Origin: Sphingorhabdus sp. SMR4y
GTDB taxonomy: Bacteria; Pseudomonadota; Alphaproteobacteria; Sphingomonadales; Sphingomonadaceae
Length of the DNA: 64,000 bases
Direction of reading: 5' to 3'
Assembly (NCBI RefSeq): GCF_002218195.1
Contig: NZ_CP022336.1
Coordinates: forward strand, 3,281,001 to 3,345,000
In this document: in pieces, positions 35,078 through 44,939 of the stretch
Layout: the number at the start of each line of letters is the position of its first letter
Numbering within the stretch: position 1 is the first letter of the stretch
The notes under the pieces: generated by a model
Databases searched by the model: none
What the model was told of the DNA's origin: nothing
Seen by the model: the letters and a program-made list of their open reading frames with translations, nothing else
Program-made: the position numbers and the translations under genes

Positions 35078-36790
35078 CTATTCTTCCTTCTTCTTCAGCG
35101 CGGCACCGAGGATGTCGCCGAGGCTTGCACCGGAATCGGTCGAGCCGAACTGTTCCACAGCCTGCTTCTCTTCGGCCAGCTGATGCGCCTTGATCGAGAA
35201 GTTCGGTTTCTTCGAACGGTCGAAGCCGGTGATCATCGCGTCGAGCTTCTGACCAACCTGGAAACGGTCCGGACGCTGCTCGTCGCGGTCGCGGCCCAGA
35301 TCGCTGCGCTTGATGAAGCCGGTTGCGCCATCGTCGCCCATCTGGACTTCGAGGCCGCCGTCGCGAACTTCCAATACGGTGACGGTTGCCACAGCGCCTT
35401 TCTTGAGGCCTCCGGTATCCGCGCCGCCCATGGCAGGTGCACCTTTTTCAAGCTGCTTCATACCAAGCGAAATCCGCTCTTTCTCTACATCAATGTCGAG
35501 AACGATGGCTTTGACCTGCTCGCCCTTGTGGTGGAGGTTGAGTGCGTCTTCGCCGGAAATGCCCCATGCGATGTCGGACATGTGAACCATGCCGTCAACG
35601 TCGCCTTCAAGGCCGATGAACAGACCGAATTCGGTGGCATTCTTCACTTCGCCCTCGACGGTGGCACCGATCGGATGCGTATCAGCAAAATCGGTCCACG
35701 GGTTGGACTGAGCCTGTTTCAGACCCAGCGAGATGCGGCGTTTTTCGGTATCGACTTCGAGAACGATAACTTCCACTTCCTGCGAGGTGGAAACAATCTT
35801 GCCCGGGTGGACGTTCTTCTTGGTCCAGCTCATTTCGGAAACGTGGACAAGGCCTTCGATACCAGGCTCCAGTTCCACGAAAGCGCCATATTCGGTAATG
35901 TTGGTGACCGAACCGGTGAGCTTGGTGCCGACAGAATATTTCTCGGTGGCGCTGTCCCAAGGATCGCTTTCGAGTTGCTTCATGCCAAGCGAAATACGCT
36001 GGGTATCCTTGTTGATCTTGATGATCTGGACTTTCAGCGTGTCGCCGATGTTGATCATCTCGTTCGGGTGGTTGACCCGCTTGTAGGAAAGATCGGTAAC
36101 ATGGAGCAGGCCGTCGATGCCGCCGAGGTCAACAAATGCACCATAATCGGTGATATTCTTGACGACGCCTTCGGTAACCTGACCTTCAGCCAGGGACTCG
36201 ATGAGGCCGCTGCGCTGTTCGGCGCGGGTTTCTTCGAGAATGGCGCGACGCGACACAACGATATTGCCGCGCTTGCGATCCATCTTGAGGATCTGGAACG
36301 GCTGGGCAATGTCCATCAGCGGGGTGACGTCGCGCACGGGGCGGACGTCGACCTGGCTGCCTGGCAGGAAGGCTACGGCGCCGTCGAGGTCGACCGTGAA
36401 GCCGCCTTTGACGCGACCGAAGATAATGCCTTCGACGCGATTGCCTTCGTCATATTCTTTTTCAAGCTTGTCCCAGCTAGCTTCGCGGCGAGCGCGATCG
36501 CGAGACAGCATGGCCTCGCCGTTCACATTTTCGATACGGTCGACATAGACTTCGACTTCGTCGCCAATGGAAATGTCGGCTTTCTGACCGGGAGCGGCGA
36601 ATTCGCGCAGCGCTACACGGCCCTCTGATTTCAATCCCACATCGATGACAGCCATGTCGTTTTCGATGCCGGTTACGGTGCCTTTGACGACGCGGCCTTC
36701 AAAGCCCTGGTCTTCGCCACCGAGTGATTCGTTTAACATTGCCGCGAAATCGTCGCGGCTTGGAAATGCCGTTGAGGCCATATGGTTCAA
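35078..36790 (-). CDS. rpsA: 30S ribosomal protein S1
   Basis: A 570-residue protein with six S1/OB-fold repeats, which binds mRNA at the ribosome and aids initiation on structured leaders. Repeats are seen from residue ~30 ([20 protein letters not shown]) through [20 protein letters not shown]-like units; GAFVDLGG and [13 protein letters not shown] mark the third and fourth. The length and acidic N-terminus are normal. It follows cmk on the same strand by about 200 bases and has its own terminator. Confidence 0.98.
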   Translation of the reverse strand: [570 protein letters not shown]

Positions 36791-36989
36791 TCCTTGATAG
36801 TCAATTTTTCTGGCCAGGCGGTTGGTTCCGCCGGTCTTGGACCAAAATTGCCACGGTCACCTCATGCGACCGCTGCATCCACCAGAAAACTGCCGATGTT
36901 GGTTCCTGCAAGGCCAAGCGGAAATAGCAAAAAGCTGCGCCGAAGTCGGGCCGGTTGTTAGACAGCCCGTCTTGCGCATCATTTGTCTG

Positions 36990-37634
36990 CTATGCCGGAT
37001 CTTTATCGTGCCGGCCGCTTATCCTCGCATTCACCAAGGCAATTGCCTGTTGAACGGCGGCGTCTATAGTCAAATCGGTGGTATCTAGCAAGTCTGCATC
37101 TTGCGCGGGCTTGAGCGGTGCAGTGCTGCGGTTCTTGTCGCGCTCGTCGCGCTTGAGAATGTCGGCAAGAATATCATCGAAATTGGCCGGCTCGCCGCGC
37201 CGTTTCATTTCCTCGAAACGCCGCACGGCGCGCGCTTCTGAAGAGGCTGTCACGAACAGTTTTACATCGGCATCGGGCGCGATGACCGTACCGATATCGC
37301 GACCATCCAGCACCGCGCCACCCGGTTGATAGGCAAAGTCCCTTTGCCTCTTGTCGAGTGCGCGCCGGACCTCCGGATGGATTGATACCCGGCTGGCCAG
37401 GCCGCCGACCGTTTCGCTGCGCAGTCCCGGATTGTCGAGCAGGGTACCGTCAAATATACAGGCGGCCAGCGCATCGGCAGGATCGTCGGCATTGCCGCCC
37501 TGGTCCCTGAGCGTCCAGCCGACCGCGCGATAGAGCAGGCCGGTGTCGAGAAAGGGCAGGGTGAAATGTTTCGCCAGCCTTTTGGAGATAGTGCCTTTGC
37601 CCGAAGCTGTAGGGCCATCGACCGCGATAATCAT
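36990..37634 (-). CDS. cmk: Cytidylate kinase
   Basis: A 214-residue P-loop kinase that phosphorylates CMP and dCMP with ATP. The P-loop is GPTASGKGT (7-15), followed by LDTGLLYRAVGW and the DGRDIGTVIAPDADVK segment for base recognition. ATG 37634 gives the standard N-terminus MIIAVDGP; the longer frame runs into the upstream gene, which overlaps by 4 bases (ATGA). The order aroA, small membrane protein, cmk, rpsA is a conserved cluster. Confidence 0.96.
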   Translation of the reverse strand: MIIAVDGPTASGKGTISKRLAKHFTLPFLDTGLLYRAVGWTLRDQGGNADDPADALAACIFDGTLLDNPGLRSETVGGLASRVSIHPEVRRALDKRQRDFAYQPGGAVLDGRDIGTVIAPDADVKLFVTASSEARAVRRFEEMKRRGEPANFDDILADILKRDERDKNRSTAPLKPAQDADLLDTTDLTIDAAVQQAIALVNARISGRHDKDPA

Positions 37635-37891
37635 GAATCCTGCCTCGCATGATCCCGATAGGATTTCCACAGTCCGCCCAGCGCAATGAGGATCCAGACG
37701 ATCTCGAGCAGCAAGGACGCCAGATTGAAATGCACCATCAGCGACAGGGTGAGCAGAAGGGCGCCAATCAGGTTGATACCATTGTAGACAAAGCCGTTCA
37801 CGGTCTTGGCATAGACGTTATAGGCATAGGCAGACACGATCGATATGCTGCCCAATATGCCGATCACATTGGCGGAAAATCCGTCGATCAT
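37631..37891 (-). CDS. CBU_0592-like small membrane protein
   Basis: An 86-residue membrane protein with three hydrophobic helices, the first containing IGILGSISIVSAYAYN and followed by NGINLIGALLLTLSLM. This matches the CBU_0592 family of short proteins of unknown function. It is overlapped by ATGA with aroA upstream and with cmk downstream, so it is tightly bound into the operon. Confidence 0.88.
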   Translation of the reverse strand: MIDGFSANVIGILGSISIVSAYAYNVYAKTVNGFVYNGINLIGALLLTLSLMVHFNLASLLLEIVWILIALGGLWKSYRDHARQDS

Positions 37892-39237
37892 TTGGAGGCG
37901 AGCGTCTGCATGAGGTCTTGAAACCCCGGGAAACTGGTCTGCACGGGCGTGATATCGTCGATCGCGAGGCCGGATTTTGTCACCAGGCCTGCCACTGCGA
38001 AGCTCATCGCTATACGGTGGTCCAGCGCGGTCTCGATCACCGGCTTGGTGCGCGCGCCCGGCAATGGTTTGCCGCCACTGCCTTCGATAGTCAGACCGTC
38101 GTCCTTCTCGTCGAGCTTTACGCTGAGCGCCTCCAGGCCCTTGGCCATTTGTGAAAGGCGGTCGGATTCCTTGACCCGCAATTCATGCAGGCCGCGGGTG
38201 GTGGTGGTGCCGCTGGCCATCGCCGCCGCGACGAACAGAACGGGAAATTCGTCGATCATGCTGGGCGCGATGGCCGCCGGCACGTCGATGCCGGTGAGCG
38301 GGCTGTGCCGGACATGAATATCCGCCACCGGTTCGCCGCCGACCGTGCGCTTCCTTTTGAAACTGATGTCACCGCCCATATCCTGCAGCACTTCGAACAG
38401 GCCGGCACGGGTCGGATTGATCCCGACATTTTCAATGACAATATCCGATCCGGGCACGATCAGGGCCGCAACCACCATGAAGGCAGCGGAAGAAGGGTCG
38501 CCGGGCACCTTGATCTTTTGCGGCTGCAGTTCCGCTTCGCCGGTCAGAGAGATGATCCGGCAACCCTCGGCATCGGTCTCTACATTTAGCTCCGCGCCGA
38601 ACCCCCGGAGCATGGTCTCGCTATGGTCCCGGGTAAGCACGGGTTCGACGATCCGCGTGATGCCCGGCGTGTTGAGACCGGCCAGAAGAATCGCCGATTT
38701 GACCTGCGCAGAGGCAACCGGTAGCCGATATTCAATCGGAATGGCCGGGCAAAGGCCTCTTACCGTCAGCGGCAGACAGGACTTATGGTCCGATGTCTCG
38801 CGCGCCTGGATGTCGGCGCCCATATCCGAGAGCGGATCGATCACGCGGCCCATCGGCCGTTTTGACAGGCTCGCATCGCCGGTGAAGGTTGCGGATATGC
38901 CGTGGGAAGCGATCAGCCCCATGAGCAGACGCGTCGATGTACCGCTATTGCCCATGTCCAGAACGTTGGCCGGCTGCATCAGACCGCCAACGCCAACTCC
39001 GTGAACCGTCCAGACATCGTCCTTTTTCTCGATTTTGGCCCCCATGGCGCGCAGGGCGTCGGCGGTGGCGAGAACATCTTCTCCCTCCAGCAGTCCGGTG
39101 ATCCGGCTTTTACCGATGGCGAGCGCCGACAATATCAGGGCCCGGTGGGAAATGGATTTGTCACCGGGAACGGAAATTTTGCCGCCGAGCGGGCCAGACG
39201 GCTTGAACGTTACTGGCTGGGGAGTGTTGCTTGTCAT
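37888..39237 (-). CDS. aroA: 3-phosphoshikimate 1-carboxyvinyltransferase (EPSP synthase)
   Basis: A 449-residue enzyme that joins shikimate 3-phosphate with phosphoenolpyruvate, the sixth step of the shikimate pathway. Active-site motifs are PGDKSISHRALI near residue 22, DMGNSGTSTRLLMGL, RDHSETMLRGFG, and DEFPVLFVAAA with the later RVKESDRL. The region around GNSGTSTR is typical for alphaproteobacteria. First gene of the aroA - CBU_0592-like - cmk run. Confidence 0.97.
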   Translation of the reverse strand: MTSNTPQPVTFKPSGPLGGKISVPGDKSISHRALILSALAIGKSRITGLLEGEDVLATADALRAMGAKIEKKDDVWTVHGVGVGGLMQPANVLDMGNSGTSTRLLMGLIASHGISATFTGDASLSKRPMGRVIDPLSDMGADIQARETSDHKSCLPLTVRGLCPAIPIEYRLPVASAQVKSAILLAGLNTPGITRIVEPVLTRDHSETMLRGFGAELNVETDAEGCRIISLTGEAELQPQKIKVPGDPSSAAFMVVAALIVPGSDIVIENVGINPTRAGLFEVLQDMGGDISFKRKRTVGGEPVADIHVRHSPLTGIDVPAAIAPSMIDEFPVLFVAAAMASGTTTTRGLHELRVKESDRLSQMAKGLEALSVKLDEKDDGLTIEGSGGKPLPGARTKPVIETALDHRIAMSFAVAGLVTKSGLAIDDITPVQTSFPGFQDLMQTLASK

Positions 39238-39420
39238 GTCAGAGCTTTGTTAGCGGAACGCACGAATGATTCGTGCAGGAATATCAAACGGCTTTTGACA
39301 GCGCTGCAAAGCTATGGCAAGGCGCGCCGGATTTCGCGGCTGAATTAGGCAATACTTGACTCGCCGTATAGCAGACTTACCTATCAACGAACTGATTTAG
39401 ACAGGATTTGGACACCAGCC

Positions 39421-39744
39421 ATGGTTAAACCGGAATGGGGCACAAAGCGCACATGCCCGAAATGTGGAACACGTTTTTACGATCTGGGCAAAGAAGACCC
39501 GGCTACCTGCGTTGAATGCGGAGAAAGCTTCGTGCCGGAAGCGGTACTCAAATCCAAGCAGCCTTTGCCTTTTGAAGCGCCGAAGAAGGCCGTGAAGAAG
39601 GACGAGGATTCGGTTGACGATGATGATCTGGACATCAACATCGATGATGACGAGCCGTCCCCGGACAACGAAGTCGACCTTGGTGGCGACGATGATCTGG
39701 GCGTCAGCAAAGGCAAAGGTGACGACGAACCCGACGAAACCTAA
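39421..39744 (+). CDS. TIGR02300-family zinc-ribbon protein
   Basis: A 107-residue protein of the alphaproteobacterial TIGR02300 family. The N-terminal half has a zinc ribbon with CPKCGTRFYDLGK and CVECGES (two CXXC pairs); the C-terminal half is a disordered tail dominated by Asp and Glu. Function is unknown; a zinc-bound regulatory or chaperone role is possible. It is divergent from aroA and 50 bases upstream of a tRNA gene. A TTGACT/TACCTA promoter pair with 16-base spacing is present at 39357-39384. Confidence 0.92.
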   Translation: MVKPEWGTKRTCPKCGTRFYDLGKEDPATCVECGESFVPEAVLKSKQPLPFEAPKKAVKKDEDSVDDDDLDINIDDDEPSPDNEVDLGGDDDLGVSKGKGDDEPDET

Positions 39745-39794
39745 TTTTTGATTTGCATCTTGGAGAGTGTCTGGATTAAAGGCGCTTTTCAAAT

Positions 39795-39870
39795 GGGGCC
39801 TTAGCTCAGCTGGGAGAGCGCTTCGCTGGCAGCGAAGAGGTCAGCGGTTCGATCCCGCTAGGCTCCACCA
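39795..39870 (+). tRNA. tRNA-Ala (anticodon GGC)
   Basis: A 76-base cloverleaf with acceptor GGGGCCT/AGGCTCC, one G-U pair, an encoded CCA, the D-arm TAGCTCAGCTGGGAGAGC, anticodon arm CTTCG-CTGGCAG-CGAAG giving GGC, and T-arm AGCGGTTCGATCCCGCT. Confidence 0.97.
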
Positions 39871-39969
39871 TTTTCCTGAATCTCCCAAAAAACCCGCCAA
39901 TTCCGTCCGAATGAAAAGGGCGGAACTTGCGATCATCCGACGACAGTTCGGAACCGCAGGCTGCGATTC

Positions 39970-41163
39970 TCAATGATCTTGCGATTCGGTCTGCATATCA
40001 TCTGGCGAAGCGAATAGCGGCTCTCCGAGAATGAAGCCGACGATATTGGGGCTGCCCGTCTGGGCAAGCAGCGCCTTGCCCACGATCAGCAGCGGCACCG
40101 CGATCAGGGCTCCCGCCAATCCCCAGATCCATGTGAAATAGCTGATAGCCAGCAGGATGACGACCGGGTTCATCGAAAAGCGCCTGCCGAGAATCGACGG
40201 CGTGACCAGATTGGCTTCGATGGTTTGCAGGGCGATATAGGCCAGCGTCGGGACCAGGCCACCGCTCAGGTCGCCCGTGGAGGCCGCACCGAAACCGAAC
40301 AGGAGCACCGCCATCAGCATGGGGCCTAGGTAGGGAATGAAGTTCAGTATCGCCGCCAGACCACCCCACATGAGTGGCGATTCGATATCGAGTGCCCAGG
40401 CGCCGGAGGCGACGATCACGCCCACCGCGATATTGATCGTGGTCACAGCGCCGATATAGTGGGACAGGTCTCCGGTAATGCTGCGCCCGGCCCGGGCCGC
40501 TTTCAGGCTGGTGGCCAGGGTCGATCGTTTCGACAATATGATCCGCTTTAGCCGCAGACGCGACTCGAGCATGAAATAGACCAGCAACAGGACCAGAAGA
40601 AGTTCAAGGAGCACGGCCGGGGTCGCATAGGCCGCTTCTTCCATGACGGTGGGACTGGCCAGCACCACTTCCTGGCCTCTGGATTCGCCGATGGTGGAAG
40701 AGAATTCTGTCCCCATCTGCGAAACCGACGCGGTGAACTGGCGGATATCCACCAGCCGTTCCTGCAATATGTTGGTGATATCCGGAAATCGTTCGGCCAG
40801 CTCCAGGGCCGGCTGCAGGATCAGCAGGAACCCGAACACGAGAAAGAGGAGAAAAGCGAGGACGGAGAGAAAGGCGGCGATCGGGTTTGGCATTCCCTGC
40901 TTTGCCAATGCGCCGGTCAATGGCAGCAGCATCAACATGATGACCATGGCAGCAAACAGCGGTCGGAAGAACACCGCACCGGCAGACAGAACGAAGGGCA
41001 CGGCAAGGAACAGTCCGAGCGACAAAAGGAAAATTATCGTTGAATATTGCCTTCGTGTCGGTTTCGTCTGACTCAGCGGCCCACCGGTGAAGGGCTCAAT
41101 GCTGGCATTCTGGCCGTTATGATGTGTGTCATCCTCCAATATGCTTCGTGCCTTTCCGAGCAA
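39970..41163 (-). CDS. AI-2E family (PerM-like) permease
   Basis: A 397-residue inner-membrane protein of the AI-2E/TqsA/PerM superfamily, with about eight helices and the long periplasmic loop between helices 3 and 4 (residues ~120-200). The signature near the end, LNFIPYLGPMLMAVLLFGFG and ANLVTPSILGRRFSMNPVVI, is clear. Family members export autoinducer-2 or act in osmotic Na+/H+ exchange; the role here is unknown. The first ~35 bases overlap the small gene upstream on the same strand. Confidence 0.9.
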   Translation of the reverse strand: MLGKARSILEDDTHHNGQNASIEPFTGGPLSQTKPTRRQYSTIIFLLSLGLFLAVPFVLSAGAVFFRPLFAAMVIMLMLLPLTGALAKQGMPNPIAAFLSVLAFLLFLVFGFLLILQPALELAERFPDITNILQERLVDIRQFTASVSQMGTEFSSTIGESRGQEVVLASPTVMEEAAYATPAVLLELLLVLLLVYFMLESRLRLKRIILSKRSTLATSLKAARAGRSITGDLSHYIGAVTTINIAVGVIVASGAWALDIESPLMWGGLAAILNFIPYLGPMLMAVLLFGFGAASTGDLSGGLVPTLAYIALQTIEANLVTPSILGRRFSMNPVVILLAISYFTWIWGLAGALIAVPLLIVGKALLAQTGSPNIVGFILGEPLFASPDDMQTESQDH

Positions 41164-41380
41164 ATCTCTCTGTACCGGCGGTGCATTTCGAGGCTACAAC
41201 CGGGTAATCCAGTGCGAGTGCCACATCGGATTGCAGCGCCTTGCCTTCGCTTCTCTTGCATTCGGCAAGCGTCGCGAACCTACGTTCGTCCCGCGCCATT
41301 TCCCGGCACAGGCTCATGTCGTCCGAACATCCCATCAGGATGATGGCATAAGCGAGGCTGCTGATCATATCTGGCTCCAT
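41129..41380 (-). CDS. Small cysteine-containing exported protein
   Basis: An 83-residue protein. The N-terminus (MEPDMISSLAYAIILMGC) could serve as a weak signal peptide or anchor, followed by a short domain with three cysteines (CSDD, SLCREM, AECKRSE) and a fourth in SKCTAG. Similar short proteins with the pattern GCSDD..LCR..AEC are common in sphingomonads as hypothetical genes, which is my main reason to call it. It overlaps the start of the AI-2E permease, so they may be co-transcribed. Confidence 0.6.
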   Translation of the reverse strand: MEPDMISSLAYAIILMGCSDDMSLCREMARDERRFATLAECKRSEGKALQSDVALALDYPVVASKCTAGTERFARKGTKHIGG

Positions 41381-41683
41381 CGGCTTTCTATTGCACTTGG
41401 TTGGAAAACGCGGTCATCCCCAAAAGGTTGCGAAGGACAAGTCGGTCGCCTCGGATCACGGGGGCGGACCACGCTGCGCAGCCGTTGCCATTGGCGCTTA
41501 TCGCTGTTAAACGCGGCTCCGCGCAGCCCCGGCTTCGCTCGAGCGGTTGCCAGCGGGAAAATCCGATTTTCAAACGCAATCATTTTGCCAGAACTGGCGA
41601 TAGCCTTGCGAGGCAAAGAGGCAATCACACTGTGTGAACGGCAATCCTGTGTCTGCCGATATTAGAAAGTTTCCAGAAATCTG
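41381..41683. other. Gene-free stretch before the BaiN-like gene
   Basis: About 300 bases with no reading frame I would accept on either strand. There is a GC-rich middle (GGCTCCGCGCAGCC and neighbours) and a more AT-rich end before ATG 41684. No terminator, tRNA or recognised repeat is visible; it may hold promoters for both flanking genes. Confidence 0.4.
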
Positions 41684-42868
41684 ATGGCCAAAGTACCCAC
41701 CCATTATGATGCGATAATTCTTGGTGCCGGCGGGGCCGGTCTGATGTGCGCCGCAGTCGCCGGTCAACGCGGGCGGAAGATATTGCTCATCGATCATGCC
41801 GACGAGCCGGGGAAGAAAATCCTGATTTCCGGGGGCGGGCGCTGCAATTTTACCAATATCGGCACCGCGCCGGACCGTTATCTGTCGCAAAACAAGCATT
41901 TCGCCAAATCGGCGCTCAGCCGCTATTCTGCCGCTGATTTCATCGCGTTGGTCGACCGCCATGGCATCGACTGGCACGAAAAAACGCTCGGACAGCTTTT
42001 CTGTGACGGCTCGGCGCGGCAGATTGTCGATATGTTGTTGTCGGAATGTCCGGAAAACAGCGTCACGCTGTCGCTGGGAAAGACAATCAGTGCCGTCAGC
42101 CATAATGACGGTCGCTATCGCGTCGAATATGGTGGTGAGACGGCCTTTGCACCCTCGCTTGTTGTTGCGACTGGCGGTCCTTCCATCCCGAAAATGGGGG
42201 CAACCGGATTCGCTTATGATCTTGCCCGCCAGTTCGGCCTGAAAATTGTCGAGCCACGGCCCGCGCTGGTGCCCTTGACCCTGGGCGGCGAAGAAACCCT
42301 TTTCCGGTCGCTCTCCGGCGTGTCCGCCCCGGTTATCGCGCGCTGCGGGAAAACGGCATTTCGGGAGGCCGCCCTGTTCACCCACAAAGGGCTGTCCGGT
42401 CCGGCGATCCTGCAGATTTCATCCTACTGGCAGCATGGCGAATCGATCGAGATTGACTTTCTCCCAGACCTTCAGGATGATTGGCTGGTCCAGGCGAAGA
42501 AATCCTTGCCGCGGCTTTCGCTCAGAAAAGCGATCAACGCTCATCTGCCCGCCCGGTTAACCGACACGCTGGTCGAGCGGATTGCGCTCGAAGGAGAGTT
42601 GGGAAATCTGACCGACAAGAAGCTGGATGAGGCGGCGCGCCGTCTGTCGCACTGGCGTTTCATGCCCAGCGGAACCGAAGGTTTCGCCAAGGCCGAAGTC
42701 ACCGCCGGCGGCATCAGCACGGCGGAACTTTCGTCGAAAAATATGGAAGCTAGGCAAGTACCCGGTTTTTATGCTATTGGCGAAGCCGTTGATGTCACCG
42801 GCTGGCTCGGTGGCTATAATTTTCAGTGGGCTTGGGCGAGTGGCCATGCTGCCGGCAAGGCAATATGA
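41684..42868 (+). CDS. HI0933/BaiN-like flavoprotein
   Basis: A 394-residue FAD protein of the HI0933/YhiN family. The dinucleotide fold is at residues ~8-38 (IILGAGGAGLMCAAVAGQRG), the family motif SGGGRCNFTN follows, and the C-terminal FAD site is VDVTGWLGGYNFQWAWASG. Members include bile-acid reductase BaiN and proteins of unknown substrate; an NADH-linked reductase activity is inferred. Length is typical. A DEAD-box helicase gene follows 98 bases later on the same strand. Confidence 0.9.
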   Translation: MAKVPTHYDAIILGAGGAGLMCAAVAGQRGRKILLIDHADEPGKKILISGGGRCNFTNIGTAPDRYLSQNKHFAKSALSRYSAADFIALVDRHGIDWHEKTLGQLFCDGSARQIVDMLLSECPENSVTLSLGKTISAVSHNDGRYRVEYGGETAFAPSLVVATGGPSIPKMGATGFAYDLARQFGLKIVEPRPALVPLTLGGEETLFRSLSGVSAPVIARCGKTAFREAALFTHKGLSGPAILQISSYWQHGESIEIDFLPDLQDDWLVQAKKSLPRLSLRKAINAHLPARLTDTLVERIALEGELGNLTDKKLDEAARRLSHWRFMPSGTEGFAKAEVTAGGISTAELSSKNMEARQVPGFYAIGEAVDVTGWLGGYNFQWAWASGHAAGKAI

Positions 42869-42966
42869 TCCCAGCGCAAACCGTCTAACAATAACATGAT
42901 CTTCATAAACCGCAGGCGACTGGCAGTTCCGCGCGGCTTTCACATTTGCCACGGAATACAGATATT

Positions 42967-44931
42967 ATGCCTTTCTCGACATTATCCCCGCTTATCGCCG
43001 AGGCGCTTGCGGCACACGAATATGACAAACCGACGCCGGTTCAGGCCGCTGTTCTCGAACCGGAGGCGGATGGCCGCGACCTTATTGTCTCGGCCCAGAC
43101 CGGCTCCGGCAAGACCGTGGCCTTTGGTCTGGCGATGGCGCCGCAACTGCTTGACGACAACGGGCGTTTCCCGTTTCTGGTCGAGCCGCTGGCGCTGGTG
43201 ATCGCACCGACCCGCGAGCTTGCCCTTCAGGTGAGCCGCGAACTGACCTGGCTCTATCAGCCGGCCGGTGCGCAGATCGCGACCTGTGTCGGCGGTATGG
43301 ATGCTTCGAAGGAACGCCGGACGCTGCGGCGCGGCGCGCATGTCATCGTCGGCACACCGGGCCGGCTGCGCGACCATCTCGAACGCGGTGCGCTCGATCT
43401 CAAAAACCTTCGTGCGGTGGTCCTCGATGAAGCGGACGAAATGCTCGATATGGGATTCCGTGAAGATCTGGAAGAAATTCTGGATGCTACCGGGGAAGAG
43501 CGGAGAACCCTGTTGTTCTCGGCGACCATGCCGAAATCGATCGTATCGCTCGCCAAACGCTACCAGAAGGATGCGCTGCGCATCTCCACGGTCGGCGAAG
43601 ATCGCGGCCATGGCGATATTGCCTATCAGGCGATCACGGTCGCGCCTGCCGACACGGAGAATGCCGTGGTCAACCTGCTGCGTTTTCACGAAGCGGAATC
43701 GGCCATGCTGTTCTGCGGCACGCGTGAGGCGGTGCGCCGTCTGCACGCCAGCCTTGTCGACCGCGGCTTCAGTGCCGTGGCGCTGTCCGGCGAACATACG
43801 CAGAGCGAGCGCAATCAGGCGATGCAGGCCCTGCGCAGCAAGCGTGCCCGCGTCTGTGTCGCGACCGACGTTGCGGCGCGCGGGCTGGATCTGCCGACCC
43901 TGAGTCTCGTCATCCACGTCGAGATTCCGCGCGACGCCGAGACCTTGCAGCATCGTTCCGGGCGGACCGGGCGTGCCGGTAAAAAGGGGACGGCGGTCAT
44001 CATCGTGCCGTATCAGCGACGCAAGCGGGTTGAATCCATGCTGCGCGGCGCGAAAATCAATGCCGAGTGGAAAGACGCACCGACGCGGGCCGATATCCGC
44101 AAGAATGATGCGGAGCGGTTGATCGAGACCCTGTTGCAGCCGGTAGAGATCGACGACGATGATAGAGAGCTGGCGAAGCGCCTGATGGCTGAGAAAACGC
44201 CGGAAGAGATCGCGGCAATGCTGGTGCAGTCGCACCGCGCCAAAATGCCGGCGCCGGAGCAGATGCTCGATCGTGGTGCCCAGTCGCAACCCGCGCCAGG
44301 CGGTCCGCGCCCTGGGTTTGAAGACACGGTCTGGTTCAAGATGAATGTCGGCCATAACCAGCGCGCGGACGCCCGCTGGCTGCTGCCGGTGCTGTGCCGC
44401 CGCGGCCATATCACCAAGAATGAAATCGGCGCGATCCGGATCAACGGTGACGATACATTGTTCGAAATTCCGCGACGGGTGGTGGACAAGTTTACCGCCG
44501 CCATTGCCGAAAAGAGAGAAACCGGCGGCGATGATACCGATGATATCGTGATCACCCAGTTCGAGGGCAAACCGCGCGACGAAGCCAAGCGCAACCGCAA
44601 GGGCGGGCGAGGCGACAATGCTGCGGGCAAACGTGATTACAGCAATGCCAGCAAGAAATTTGGCGGCAAGAAGTTCGGCAAGAACAAGTTCGGCGACAAG
44701 AAGCAGGGTAACAAGCCCGGCGGCGGCAAGCCTTACCAGAAGCGCAAGCCGGAAGGTGAAGGCGGCTCCGACGGGGGCGGGTTCAAGAAAAAGGCTGACT
44801 ATAAGAAAGCTGACCATAAGGGTGATCGCAAGTCCGGCTCCAGAGACAAGTTTGGCGGCGGCGGCAAGAAGCCGCATCGCGGTAAGCGTCCCTATGAGGG
44901 CGCAAAATCCGGCGAGTCCAAGGCGGACTGA
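42967..44931 (+). CDS. DEAD-box RNA helicase with DbpA-like RNA-binding domain and basic tail
   Basis: A 654-residue ATP-dependent RNA helicase, probably in ribosome assembly. ATG 42967 gives a standard N-terminus. The Q-motif (KPTPVQAAVLEP), Walker A AQTGSGKT (43-50), VLDEADEMLDMGF, the SAT motif LLFSATMP and DVAARGLDLPT / QHRSGRTGRAG appear in order. Residues ~455-520 form a DbpA/CsdA-type RNA-binding fold, with DTVWFKMNVGHNQRADARWL and GAIRINGDDTLFEIP. The last ~110 residues are low-complexity Lys/Gly (KKFGGKKFGKNKFGDKK). A DUF188 gene starts 8 bases after the stop. Confidence 0.95.
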   Translation: MPFSTLSPLIAEALAAHEYDKPTPVQAAVLEPEADGRDLIVSAQTGSGKTVAFGLAMAPQLLDDNGRFPFLVEPLALVIAPTRELALQVSRELTWLYQPAGAQIATCVGGMDASKERRTLRRGAHVIVGTPGRLRDHLERGALDLKNLRAVVLDEADEMLDMGFREDLEEILDATGEERRTLLFSATMPKSIVSLAKRYQKDALRISTVGEDRGHGDIAYQAITVAPADTENAVVNLLRFHEAESAMLFCGTREAVRRLHASLVDRGFSAVALSGEHTQSERNQAMQALRSKRARVCVATDVAARGLDLPTLSLVIHVEIPRDAETLQHRSGRTGRAGKKGTAVIIVPYQRRKRVESMLRGAKINAEWKDAPTRADIRKNDAERLIETLLQPVEIDDDDRELAKRLMAEKTPEEIAAMLVQSHRAKMPAPEQMLDRGAQSQPAPGGPRPGFEDTVWFKMNVGHNQRADARWLLPVLCRRGHITKNEIGAIRINGDDTLFEIPRRVVDKFTAAIAEKRETGGDDTDDIVITQFEGKPRDEAKRNRKGGRGDNAAGKRDYSNASKKFGGKKFGKNKFGDKKQGNKPGGGKPYQKRKPEGEGGSDGGGFKKKADYKKADHKGDRKSGSRDKFGGGGKKPHRGKRPYEGAKSGESKAD

Positions 44932-44939
44932 TTCTTTCG